The notes under the pieces are model-generated. The model was not told where the DNA came from and did no database searches. It was given only the letters and a program-made list of their open reading frames with translations. A stretch of DNA of 64,000 bases. It comes from Dyadobacter sp. CY312. GTDB lineage: Bacteria; Bacteroidota; Bacteroidia; Cytophagales; Spirosomataceae. Positions 36,160-43,570 of this stretch are shown in pieces. The position numbers were made by a program, and so were the translations under genes. The first letter of the stretch is position 1. Every line of letters begins with the position of its first letter. The stretch covers positions 186,001-250,000 of the forward strand of contig NZ_JAJUXG010000012.1 in assembly GCF_021390535.1 (NCBI RefSeq). The letters are read 5' to 3'.

Positions 36160-36888
36160 ATGTCTGTTATAGGTAAATACTTCATTTTTTTAGGATCATT
36201 ATTTGGCAAAGGTGAAAAATTATCTGTTTACTGGCGGCGATTTCTTGAAGAGTGTGTAGGAATAGGGGTGAGTTCAATTTTTATTGTGGCCATTGTTTCA
36301 ACATTCATTGGTGCTGTATCGTGTATACAAACTGCGTATAATCTTGTAAGTCCTATCATCCCCGTTTCAACTGTGGCACTGATTGTGCGGGATATGCAAC
36401 TGCTGGAACTTGCGCCAACGATCACCTGTATTGTACTTGCCGGAAAGGTTGGTTCCAACATTGCAAGTGAGCTCGGTACCATGCGTATTACCGAGCAAAT
36501 AGATGCTCTGGAAGTAATGGGAATCAATTCTTCTTCTTATCTGGTTCTTCCTAAGGTAATGGCGGCAATGTTCACCTTTCCTATGCTGGTTATCTTTGCT
36601 GCATTTTTAGGGATTTTTGGTGGCTATCTGGCTGGGACACTTACAGGTGTAATTACCGAAAAGGATTATCTGGCAGGAATACGTGATTCATTCGTACCAT
36701 ACAATCTCTTTTTCATGTGTGTAAAACCATTTGTTTTTGGTTTTCTGATTGCGACCATTTCATCTTATCAGGGCTTTTTCACCTCTGGTGGAGCATTAGA
36801 GGTTGGGAAATCAAGTACAGGAGCGGTAACCAACAGCTGTATCTCCATTCTAATCGCAGATTATTTATTGGCTCAGTTGCTGTTGTAA
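36160..36888 (+). CDS. mlaE: MlaE-family ABC permease
   Basis: A 242-residue inner-membrane protein with five or six helices and the conserved MlaE core: IFIVAIVSTFIGAVSCIQTAYNLVSP, and ASELGTMRITEQIDALEVMGI containing the strictly conserved E-Q-I-D-A-L cytoplasmic loop that contacts the ATPase. It forms the permease of the phospholipid transport system that maintains outer-membrane asymmetry. The ATPase gene follows after 35 bases. Confidence 0.9.
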   Translation: MSVIGKYFIFLGSLFGKGEKLSVYWRRFLEECVGIGVSSIFIVAIVSTFIGAVSCIQTAYNLVSPIIPVSTVALIVRDMQLLELAPTITCIVLAGKVGSNIASELGTMRITEQIDALEVMGINSSSYLVLPKVMAAMFTFPMLVIFAAFLGIFGGYLAGTLTGVITEKDYLAGIRDSFVPYNLFFMCVKPFVFGFLIATISSYQGFFTSGGALEVGKSSTGAVTNSCISILIADYLLAQLLL

Positions 36889-36923
36889 TGGTGCCAGTTT
36901 GCACTGAATAATTATCAGGAAAA

Positions 36924-37670
36924 ATGATTGAAATAAACGATATTCAAAAGGCATTTAACGGTAAGGAAGTACTCAAAGGAATTACTTCAAAATTTGAGAA
37001 GGGAGAAACAAACCTGATCATCGGTGGAAGTGGTACTGGTAAGAGCGTTTTGCTGAAATGTATGATCGGTCTGGTGAAACCCGATTCCGGAAGTGTGCTT
37101 TATAATGGTCGTGACTTTTACAACAGCGATAAAGACGTTCAGCAGTCGATCCGGCGGGAAATGGGCGTTCTCTTTCAAGGAGGAGCACTGTTTGATTCTA
37201 AAACCGTGGAGGAGAACGTTCGTTTTCCACTTGATATGTTAACGGACCAGTCAACAAGCGAGAAGCAGGACCGCGTTGCTTTTTGTCTTCAAAGGGTTGG
37301 TCTGGAAGCTGCTGCAAAAAGAATGCCTTCGGAAATAAGCGGCGGGATGAAAAAGCGTGTGGGAATTGCCCGTGCTATTGTGATGAATCCCATGTATCTG
37401 TTTTGTGATGAACCCAACTCCGGTCTGGATCCGCTTACTTCTGTCAAAATAGATGAACTCATTAAGGAAATCACCGAAGAATATCAGATTACAACCATCA
37501 TCATTACCCACGATATGAATTCTGTACTCGAAATAGGGCAGAATATAATCTTTCTCTATCAGGGTGATAAGCTCTGGGAAGGAAAGAAAGATGACATCAC
37601 CAAAACAACCGTAGCGGAATTGAAGGAATTTTTATTTTCCAATAAACTGCTGCGAGAGATGGAGGGGTAA
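36924..37670 (+). CDS. mlaF: MlaF-family ABC ATPase
   Basis: A 248-residue ATP-binding subunit. Walker A GGSGTGKSVLLKC, Q-loop LFQGGALFDSKTVEENV, signature EISGGMKKRVGIARAI, Walker B YLFCDEPNSGLDP and H-loop ITHDMNS are all intact. The P-N-S-G-L-D-P Walker B form is the one typical of MlaF. Forms an operon with mlaE. The usual third gene, the MCE-domain protein MlaD, is not next to it; a convergent flippase gene begins three bases after the stop. Confidence 0.92.
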   Translation: MIEINDIQKAFNGKEVLKGITSKFEKGETNLIIGGSGTGKSVLLKCMIGLVKPDSGSVLYNGRDFYNSDKDVQQSIRREMGVLFQGGALFDSKTVEENVRFPLDMLTDQSTSEKQDRVAFCLQRVGLEAAAKRMPSEISGGMKKRVGIARAIVMNPMYLFCDEPNSGLDPLTSVKIDELIKEITEEYQITTIIITHDMNSVLEIGQNIIFLYQGDKLWEGKKDDITKTTVAELKEFLFSNKLLREMEG

Positions 37671-37673
37671 TCT

Positions 37674-39179
37674 TTATTTGTTTCGTTGTAGAAAGGGGAT
37701 GTTTTTCCGTTCTACCAAAAATATAAGTGCTGCGAAGACAGAGAAAGCGAGCATGTGAACAGGAACGGATATCCAGAGATCCGAGATTTTGTACATCGTG
37801 GAGATGGTAATAAATAAAGCTCCAAGCCCAACGTAGCCCAAGGCAGATGTTACCTCGTAGGGTACCGGGTAATATTTTTGCCCAAAAATGTAGCACAAGG
37901 CTACCATAGCGAAGCCTGAAACCGCAAAGGCGATGGCAAATCCAAGATAACCAATTCGAGGCACCAATATAAAGCTGAGTGCAATGGTGATAAAGGCTCC
38001 TGTTAGCGTGAGCCAGGTTCCGTATTGTGTTTTATCGGTAAGCTTAAACCACGTTGCAACGTTATAATAAATACCAAGAAACATATAGCCTGCCAGTAAC
38101 CAGGGAACGACAGGAAGGCCTTCATGGTAGATTTTCTTTTTCAGGAAAAGCTCAGCGAGCAAATCAAGATTCAAGCTGATTCCGACCCACATTAATACAC
38201 AGATTATAACAAACCATTTGGTGACTTTTGCAAAAACCGGAGGGGCGTTTTTATCTTCTCCTTTTGAAAAAAAGAATGGTTCCGCCGCATATTTAAAGGC
38301 TTGGGTCGCCAGGCTCATAAAAATAGAAAGTTTGTAACATTGAACATAGATTCCAATGGCCTGCTCGGAAGTACGACCGGGGTAGAAGTTCTTTGGCAGA
38401 AGAAACTGTATGAAAGCACGGTCAAAAAGCATGTTAAGCACTCCACCGGCATTCATTACCATAATTGGGAAAGCATACACCCAAACAGGCCTGAACAGCT
38501 CTAAACTGAAAACGAACCGAAAGTCGGCCAGTTCACGTCTCAGCATCCACAAAAACGCAAAATTTGCAATGAGGTTAGCCAAAACAATGTAGTCTGGTGC
38601 GTTTAACGGATTGTAGAAAGTGCCGATAAGTGGTTGGAGAGATGATAAGTAATCCCCTTTGTAGATGTCCTTGCAAAGGATTAAGAAAAACAGGTTGAGG
38701 GAAATATTGATGAGGATATTTGAGACTTTGAGTACAACAAATTTTTTCCCTTTGCCCTCTAAACGCAGTCTTGCAAATGGTATAGAAACAATTCCGTCTA
38801 TTGCCATGATACCAGCAAACATTCTGACGATAGAGACGCTTTCGGGATACTTAATCAGGACGGCAGCTTGTTCAGCGAATATGAAAAGCAGACCAGAAAA
38901 GAACAGGCTTACGACAATGACAGCGCTTAAAATTAAGTTGTAGTATTCCTTCCGATTCGTTTCCTGTCTTGCAAAGCGAAAGAAGGCTGTCTCCATTCCG
39001 AAAGTGTATAATACAAGTGCAAGGCCAGCGTAAGAATAAAGTTGCCCCTGAGCCGCAATTTGTTCGGGTTCAAACAGGCCCGTGTGGAGTGCTACCAGCA
39101 AATAGTTCAAAAACCGACCCAGCATGGTGCTGATTCCGTAGGTTGCCGTTTCGCTGGCAAGTTTCTTTAATACACTCAT
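37674..39179 (-). CDS. Polysaccharide flippase (MOP superfamily)
   Basis: A 501-residue protein with about 14 hydrophobic segments, the usual number for Wzx-like flippases. The N-terminus LASETATYGISTMLGRFLNYLLVAL matches the family opening. Charged residues within the first helices (R21) and the long loop before FAKVTKWFVIICVLMWVGI are typical. It would move lipid-linked oligosaccharides across the inner membrane, consistent with the glycosyltransferase genes at 26-34 kb. No terminator separates it from convergent mlaF. Confidence 0.85.
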   Translation of the reverse strand: MSVLKKLASETATYGISTMLGRFLNYLLVALHTGLFEPEQIAAQGQLYSYAGLALVLYTFGMETAFFRFARQETNRKEYYNLILSAVIVVSLFFSGLLFIFAEQAAVLIKYPESVSIVRMFAGIMAIDGIVSIPFARLRLEGKGKKFVVLKVSNILINISLNLFFLILCKDIYKGDYLSSLQPLIGTFYNPLNAPDYIVLANLIANFAFLWMLRRELADFRFVFSLELFRPVWVYAFPIMVMNAGGVLNMLFDRAFIQFLLPKNFYPGRTSEQAIGIYVQCYKLSIFMSLATQAFKYAAEPFFFSKGEDKNAPPVFAKVTKWFVIICVLMWVGISLNLDLLAELFLKKKIYHEGLPVVPWLLAGYMFLGIYYNVATWFKLTDKTQYGTWLTLTGAFITIALSFILVPRIGYLGFAIAFAVSGFAMVALCYIFGQKYYPVPYEVTSALGYVGLGALFITISTMYKISDLWISVPVHMLAFSVFAALIFLVERKNIPFLQRNK

Positions 39180-39288
39180 AATATTCTAACATATCCCGCT
39201 TCCGCTCCGGAAACAGAAAAAACATGTAAGGTCAGGTCTAACCATTCGGCAAATATACAGGAAGGAAAAGGTTTAAATATACAAACAC

Positions 39289-39323
39289 AAAAAAGAGTCC
39301 TTCGTTTGGATATGGAAGGACTC
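39289..39323 (-). terminator. Terminator of the tetR-like gene
   Basis: On the minus strand GAGTCCTTC (39323-39315) pairs with GAAGGACTC (39303-39295), followed by TTTTTT (39294-39289). Confidence 0.85.
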
Positions 39324-39343
39324 CCGGTAATAAGGATGGAAAT

Positions 39344-39961
39344 TTATTTATCCATACTGGTAATGATACTTTCTATGATGTTTTCGACTCTTTTCCAGCC
39401 TTCTTCTGTATTCAGGTCGATATCGATCATTTTAGGGCGGTGATCCTCGGCAATTACGAGGTAATAAATACCAGCTGTAAGGAAAGCCATTAATGCTTTT
39501 GTGTCACCAAAATTGGGAAGGTCTCCTATTTTTTCGAGAAGTCTGTTAGCTACATTATTTTTCGCATCCGAAAGCATGGATTTTCCAGTTCCGATTTCCC
39601 ATCTGAGTAAGTCACGGGTTGCCTTTCTTTCACGCAGGTCGCTAAGGAAAGTGAGCATCAGATCGGTAAGTGCTTTGCTTCTATCTTCTGGTGCTACCGG
39701 TTCGATATTCTCAATGTAATCGTCTCCGGTGGTAGATGTGTATTCTCCCGATTTAACATACTGTTCCATCAAACCATCTACGCTCTCAAAGTACCTGTAA
39801 ATGAGAACTTTATTAACTCCTGCGGTGCGGGCGATAAGATTGACTCCGACTTTATCTGTGCCAAACTGTTCAATGACCTCACCAACTGCTTTCAGGATTT
39901 TGCCTTTGGTGCGTTCTCGGTCGCGTTTTTTTACTTTTTCGATTTTCATTACGGGTGCCAT
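39344..39961 (-). CDS. TetR-family transcriptional regulator
   Basis: A 205-residue protein. The N-terminal HTH (about residues 15-60) reads KGKILKAVGEVIEQFGTDKVGVNLIARTAGVNKVLIYRYFESVDGL, with the recognition helix ending in YRYF. The helical ligand domain is C-terminal. The first residues are highly basic (KIEKVKKRDRERTKG). No partner gene is adjacent, so the regulon is unknown; the nearest neighbour is the flippase, on the same strand but separated by a strong terminator. Confidence 0.88.
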   Translation of the reverse strand: MAPVMKIEKVKKRDRERTKGKILKAVGEVIEQFGTDKVGVNLIARTAGVNKVLIYRYFESVDGLMEQYVKSGEYTSTTGDDYIENIEPVAPEDRSKALTDLMLTFLSDLRERKATRDLLRWEIGTGKSMLSDAKNNVANRLLEKIGDLPNFGDTKALMAFLTAGIYYLVIAEDHRPKMIDIDLNTEEGWKRVENIIESIITSMDK

Positions 39962-40044
39962 TTAGGTTAAAACGCAGTAAATGTAACATTTCGTCGGAAA
40001 ATAATATACAACACACCTCTGGTATGTAACCTTTTTTTTGTATT

Positions 40045-40278
40045 TTGGTACATAATAGATTTGCTAAAAATGTAGAAGCACTAAAACTTGCCCAAGTAAG
40101 CTTTTCGATGGAGTTGTAGATGAAGAAAAGTACTTTGAACAATCCATCTTAAATAGCTCATGGCCTCATTTAGATTTTGCCAAATGATTTGGAGTTTAAG
40201 AGTAGACCGGGAGACTTTTACCTTGAGAAATTACAGGTTTTGTACTTACAATTGGAACACTCTCGCAGCGAATTTTAA
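40045..40278 (+). pseudogene. Frameshifted coding remnant, 3' end shared with the tRNA repeat
   Basis: Protein-like segments occur in neighbouring frames: AKNVEALKLAQVSF (from about 40063), then FDGVVDEEKYFEQSI..SSWPHLDFAK (40104-40184, ending TGA), then DLEFKSRPGDFYLEKLQVLY followed by LQLEHSRSEF and TAA at 40276-40278. The overlapping ends of the second and third pieces imply a one-base indel. The final codons (LEHSRSEF-stop) are also the left end of the 216-bp repeat unit and recur before copies 2-4. The protein, about 75 residues or longer, is not recognised. Confidence 0.45.
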
Positions 40279-40333
40279 ATGCTGTAAAAGCAAAAAACGC
40301 CTTCAACTTGTGTTGAAAGCGTTTCGGTTACTG

Positions 40334-40424
40334 TGGGAGTTGATGGATTCGAACGGCAGCGGCCGGCCGTCCCCAACGCTCTGCTTGCGGCAGATGCTCT
40401 GAACCAACGGAGCCGAACTAAGGA
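40334..40424 (-). pseudogene. Degenerate tRNA-Val copy 1 (most decayed)
   Basis: It keeps the 3' acceptor strand (AACTCCCA) and T-loop TTCGAAT, but the anticodon loop has lost two bases (CTGCCGCAAGCAG) and the D arm is changed (GGAGCC). The insertion of 16 bases before the T loop reads with GGCCGG instead of the GGCCGA of copies 2 and 3. It cannot fold as a tRNA. Confidence 0.75.
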
Positions 40425-40547
40425 AAGAAGGTTGATGTATTTTAAGAGTTTCCAGTTTAATAAAATTGGAACACTTTAGCAGCGAATTTTAAATGCTTTA
40501 AAAGCAAAAAATGCCTCCAACTTGCATTGAAAACTTTTCGGTTAATA

Positions 40548-40640
40548 TGGGAGTTGATGGATTCGAACGGCAGCGGCCGACCGTCCCCGACGCTCTGCTT
40601 GCAGGGCAGATGCTCTGAACCAACTGAGCTAAACTAAGGA
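40548..40640 (-). pseudogene. Degenerate tRNA-Val copy 2
   Basis: The D arm and anticodon stem (TCTGC/GCAGA) are intact, but the loop is CCTGCAA: the anticodon would read TGC and the universal U33 is C. A 16-base insertion breaks the T stem, and the 5' acceptor strand GGGAGTT is replaced by a CCTTAGTT-type sequence that cannot pair with AACTCCC. Confidence 0.75.
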
Positions 40641-40764
40641 AACAAGGTTGATGTATTTTAAGAGTTTCCAGTTTAATAAAATTGGAACACTCTCGCAGCG
40701 AATTTTAAATGCATTAAAACCAAAAAACGCCTTCAACTTGCGTTGAAAGCGTTTTGGTTTCTTG

Positions 40765-40856
40765 TGGGAGTTGATGGATTCGAACGGCAGCGGCCGACCG
40801 TCCCCAACGCTCTGCTTGCAGGGCATATGCTCTGAACCAACTGAGCTAAACTAAGG
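40765..40856 (-). pseudogene. Degenerate tRNA-Val copy 3
   Basis: Like copy 2 (loop CCTGCAA, T-arm insertion, lost 5' acceptor strand) with one further change in the anticodon stem (TATGC opposite GCAGA). Confidence 0.75.
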
Positions 40857-40937
40857 AAAGAAGGTTGATGTATTTTAAGAGTTTCCAGGTTAATAAAATT
40901 GGAACACTCTCGCAGCGAATTTTACATGCTGTAAAAG

Positions 40938-40970
40938 CAAAAAACGCCTTCAACTTGTGTTGAAAGCGTT
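40938..40970 (-). terminator. Terminator of tRNA-Val, repeated in each unit
   Basis: On the minus strand AACGCTTTCAAC pairs with GTTGAAGGCGTT around a 4-base loop (ACAA), then a T run. The same hairpin, with compensatory or minor changes, stands after each of the degenerate copies (near 40300, 40510 and 40725). Confidence 0.8.
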
Positions 40971-40980
40971 TCGCTTCTTG

Positions 40981-41055
40981 TGGGAGTTGAGGGATTCGAA
41001 CCCCCGACCCTCTGCTTGTAAGGCAGATGCTCTGAACCAACTGAGCTAAACTCCC
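40981..41055 (-). tRNA. tRNA-Val (anticodon TAC)
   Basis: Read on the minus strand: acceptor GGGAGTT/AACTCCC, D arm GCTCAGTTGGTTCAGAGC, anticodon arm TCTGC-CTTACAA-GCAGA with U33 and anticodon TAC, variable GGGTC, T arm GGGGG-TTCGAAT-CCCTC and discriminator A. All stems pair. CCA is not encoded. It is the first and only intact member of a four-unit tandem array and is followed by its own terminator. Confidence 0.95.
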
Positions 41056-41091
41056 TTATTTTTTGGCGACCATTGTCGTCGTTTGGGAGTG

Positions 41092-41120
41092 CAAATATGT
41101 AGGACTAAATTTATTTGTGC
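41092..41120 (-). promoter_or_regulatory. Weak promoter candidate for tRNA-Val
   Basis: On the minus strand TTG (41120-41118) and CATATTTG (41099-41092) are spaced by 18 bases, resembling the -33/-7 pair with one mismatch. This sequence is present only before the intact tRNA, not before the degenerate copies. Confidence 0.3.
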
Positions 41121-41177
41121 AACTTTTTTTAGAAAAAAAATTAAAATAATTTTTAACCTATTGATTTTCAATATCTC

Positions 41178-41915
41178 TTATTCGAAATTTAAATAGAGCG
41201 TTACAGTATGCGTGCTCAATTTTCCAATTCCTTTTCCCAAAGAATTTGGTGATGGTTGGAAAATATTTCCAACTCCGTGCGAAAAACGCAGCTCCGGGGC
41301 AAATTTGAAGAATTCGAAGAACCGTTCGTAGCCTACGCCATAGTCTACGGTGAAGTCGGTCGACTTTGTATTGAGTGTTCCCGCTTTGCCCGCGCGCCTG
41401 CTTCCTACATTGGTTTCCACAGCCATGGTCATCCCTGCAATCAGGTACATACGGGAATTAACTCTCCGCTGCGATTTGTATTTTAACAGTAACGGTACCT
41501 CGATCCATGTTGATTCCCGCTTCTCTATTCTTTCGGCTCCCGATGGATAACTATATTTTACCTGCCGATCGTAAAGTGATACCGATGGCGTTGTGCGAAG
41601 GTCAAATCGCTCGTTCAGATATGCATTGATGGTAAATCCCATTCTGAATGCGGTCTTGGTAGGCGATTCGATTAGAAATGCACTATCCTTTGCCATGAAA
41701 TCTTCATTGTGCCTGATGGAATACCGGGTAAACGGAACTGCAAACAGAATACCGTAGTGAATCGGTTTGTCGTCGTAATATTCAAGGTGTTTACGACGAT
41801 AGCCCTGACCCTGAGAAGCAGCTTCCTGAGCCGCCAGACTCAGAATAAGTAAGGTGCCTATGATTATTTTTGACCAATGTAAATTGTACAAATCCCGAAG
41901 GTTAGTGGTATGCAT
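41178..41915 (-). CDS. porT: PorT-like T9SS outer-membrane protein
   Basis: A 245-residue protein. After a hydrophobic export segment (IIIGTLLILSLAAQEAASQ) comes a beta-barrel-type region of the PorT family: HYGILFAVPFTRYSIRHNEDF, FTINAYLNERFDLRTTPSVSLYDRQVKY, and the C-terminal FKFAPELRFSHGVGN..THTVTLYLNFE ending in Phe-Glu strand form. Its start overlaps the end of the methyltransferase gene by 52 bases. The ubiE-porT pairing is common in Bacteroidota and supports the call. PorT is needed for the type IX secretion machine that exports the two cargo proteins of this window. Confidence 0.85.
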   Translation of the reverse strand: MHTTNLRDLYNLHWSKIIIGTLLILSLAAQEAASQGQGYRRKHLEYYDDKPIHYGILFAVPFTRYSIRHNEDFMAKDSAFLIESPTKTAFRMGFTINAYLNERFDLRTTPSVSLYDRQVKYSYPSGAERIEKRESTWIEVPLLLKYKSQRRVNSRMYLIAGMTMAVETNVGSRRAGKAGTLNTKSTDFTVDYGVGYERFFEFFKFAPELRFSHGVGNIFQPSPNSLGKGIGKLSTHTVTLYLNFE

Positions 41916-42586
41916 TTGGTATTTTGAAAACCTGCTTTTTTAAAAATTTCTAGGAAAGCCTCGCCATCAGGGAAAGCCTGCACTGATTCAGGCAAATAGG
42001 TATAGGCTGAACTGTCTTTTGAGACGGTTTTTCCAATTAAGGGTAATATATATTTGAAATAAAAATTATAAAGTTGCTTGAATGGAAAGCTGCGGGGCTT
42101 CGAAAATTCTACAACAACACAGGTTCCATCGGACTTCATAACGCGGTTCATTTCAGTAAGTCCGGCCAGCAAATTCTGAAAATTTCTTACTCCAAACGAA
42201 ACGATGACGGCGTCAAAATAATTGTTCTGGAAGGATAAGTTTTCCGAATCTCCGCTTTGTAGTGTGATAATGTTCTGCTTACCCAGCTTTTTTACCTTTT
42301 CCCGACCTACGGCAAGCATACCTTCGGAAATGTCTACACCGATGATTTTCTCCGGGTTTAACGAAAGGGCTTCTATAGCAAAATCACCTGTTCCACTTGC
42401 GATATCCAGTATCACTTTGGGTTGTTGTTTGCGCAACAGTTTTATAGCTTTTTTACGCCAGTAAATGTCCACACCTCCACTCAGCAAATGATTCAGCAAA
42501 TCATATTTGGGAGATATGTTATCAAACATTTCGGCGACTTGTTCCCTTTTACTGCCGTCTTTGTCTTTATATGGTACTACACTCAT
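41864..42586 (-). CDS. ubiE: Demethylmenaquinone methyltransferase
   Basis: A 240-residue class I SAM methyltransferase (start MSVVPYKDKDG chosen over a TTG extension of 10 residues). The UbiE signature is present: VAEMFDNISPKYDLLNHLLSGG (residues 18-39), the SAM-binding ILDIASGTGDFAIEA, GVDISEGMLAVGREK and RVMKSDGTCVVVEFSKP. It methylates demethylmenaquinone to menaquinone in a bacterium expected to use only menaquinone, so menG is an equivalent name. Confidence 0.93.
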   Translation of the reverse strand: MSVVPYKDKDGSKREQVAEMFDNISPKYDLLNHLLSGGVDIYWRKKAIKLLRKQQPKVILDIASGTGDFAIEALSLNPEKIIGVDISEGMLAVGREKVKKLGKQNIITLQSGDSENLSFQNNYFDAVIVSFGVRNFQNLLAGLTEMNRVMKSDGTCVVVEFSKPRSFPFKQLYNFYFKYILPLIGKTVSKDSSAYTYLPESVQAFPDGEAFLEIFKKAGFQNTKCIPLTFGICTIYIGQK

Positions 42587-42745
42587 TATGAATCGTGTCA
42601 AATAAAATATATACAAAACTACAGTAATTTATCGTTCGCACGCCGGCGGCAAATGTATAGTTTGATATCTAAACGAATAGCCTTGGTTAAATACATTGTA
42701 AATCAGGATATTTTAATATTTTTATTGGAAATACATCAACACGCT

Positions 42746-43537
42746 ATGAAACATATTTACCTAATCTTACTGGTCTTTTTCGGTGTGTTGGCGTCAGTTT
42801 ATGCACAAAACCATAAGACGAAAGCCGGGTCGGTGCGTAAACAATCAAGCCATATCAGATCAAAAGAAATCTCCCGTTTCGCCATAACCGCCAAAGGTGG
42901 GCTTACCCAATTCTACGGAGAGCTGAATGAACAGGATATGGTAGGTTCTTACGGACTAGGAGTAAGCGGAAGACTTACAAAGGGTATTTCTGTTAGTCTG
43001 GATTATTCAGCAGGGAAGATTGGAGGACAGAAAATTACTTTTTTTAATTCATACTTCATTACAGAATACAACGCAGCGGAAATGATTGCGAAGTGGAACC
43101 TGACAAAACAGTTTTCCCGCAAGAAAGAGGATTTGTTTGATGTAAGTGTTTATACCGGAGTTGGGGTCATATTTTTTAACTCCAATGCCTATGACGTGGA
43201 TACTGATGGGCTTCAAAGATTTTCGAATAGCGAGACTAGCAAGCGTAACCAGCTGTTTCTGAGATGGGGGAATCCGCGAGGCAGAGCAGGTATTAAAAAG
43301 ACGCATGAGCGGATTATTCCTATTGGAAGTGCACTCGATTACAATCTGACGGAAAGATTGAAGATAGGAATGGATTTCAGATTTTATTTAGTGCGTACCG
43401 ATAAGCTTGACGCTACTTCCGGGCAAAGGCTCACAAATCCCGAAGAGGCGGATTCGTACAGCACCACGCCTAACGATAAATTCAGTTTGCTTTCTGTTAC
43501 TTTGACGTATTGCTTTGCAAAATCGGGCAGGCAATAG
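42746..43537 (+). CDS. Outer-membrane beta-barrel protein
   Basis: A 263-residue protein. The ATG at 42746 starts a signal peptide (MKHIYLILLVFFGVLASVYA); the upstream open frame lies antisense to ubiE and was dropped. Alternating strands such as ITAKGGLTQFYGELNEQDM, GLGVSGRLTKGISVSLDYSAGKIGG, DVSVYTGVGVIFFNSNAY and the terminal LLSVTLTYCFAK indicate an eight-stranded OmpA/PorV-like porin family. The function is unknown. The promoter faces ubiE divergently. Confidence 0.75.
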   Translation: MKHIYLILLVFFGVLASVYAQNHKTKAGSVRKQSSHIRSKEISRFAITAKGGLTQFYGELNEQDMVGSYGLGVSGRLTKGISVSLDYSAGKIGGQKITFFNSYFITEYNAAEMIAKWNLTKQFSRKKEDLFDVSVYTGVGVIFFNSNAYDVDTDGLQRFSNSETSKRNQLFLRWGNPRGRAGIKKTHERIIPIGSALDYNLTERLKIGMDFRFYLVRTDKLDATSGQRLTNPEEADSYSTTPNDKFSLLSVTLTYCFAKSGRQ

Positions 43538-43570
43538 TTCTGTCTTCACTACATTTTTATACTCAATATT

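Larger units (their letters stand above)
40251..41060 (-). repeat. Four-copy tandem repeat, about 216 bp per unit, built on tRNA-Val
   Basis: Each unit holds, from left to right on the plus strand: the end of a coding remnant, a hairpin that is a minus-strand terminator, and a tRNA-Val-like sequence. The block TGGGAGTTGA marks each unit at 40334, 40548, 40765 and 40981, giving periods of 214, 217 and 216. Only the rightmost unit contains an intact tRNA. The first three share a 16-base GC-rich insertion and an altered 5' acceptor arm. Units are joined by a linker of about 45 bases (for example 40425-40468) absent from both outer flanks. Confidence 0.9.

Noticed and set aside
39879-40142. 87-codon open frame on the minus strand
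   Set aside because: It overlaps the start of the tetR-like gene in another frame and the coding remnant on the other strand; no protein-like pattern.
40629-41040. Two open frames of 64-65 codons on the minus strand in the repeat array
   Set aside because: They read through tRNA-like sequence and its terminator and are near-identical only because the DNA is repeated.
40251-41060. CRISPR array
   Set aside because: The period is about 216 bp and the whole unit is repeated, with no unique spacers between short repeats and no cas genes nearby.
42422-42745. N-terminal part of a 371-residue reading of the barrel protein
   Set aside because: It is antisense to ubiE, and a typical signal peptide begins at 42746.
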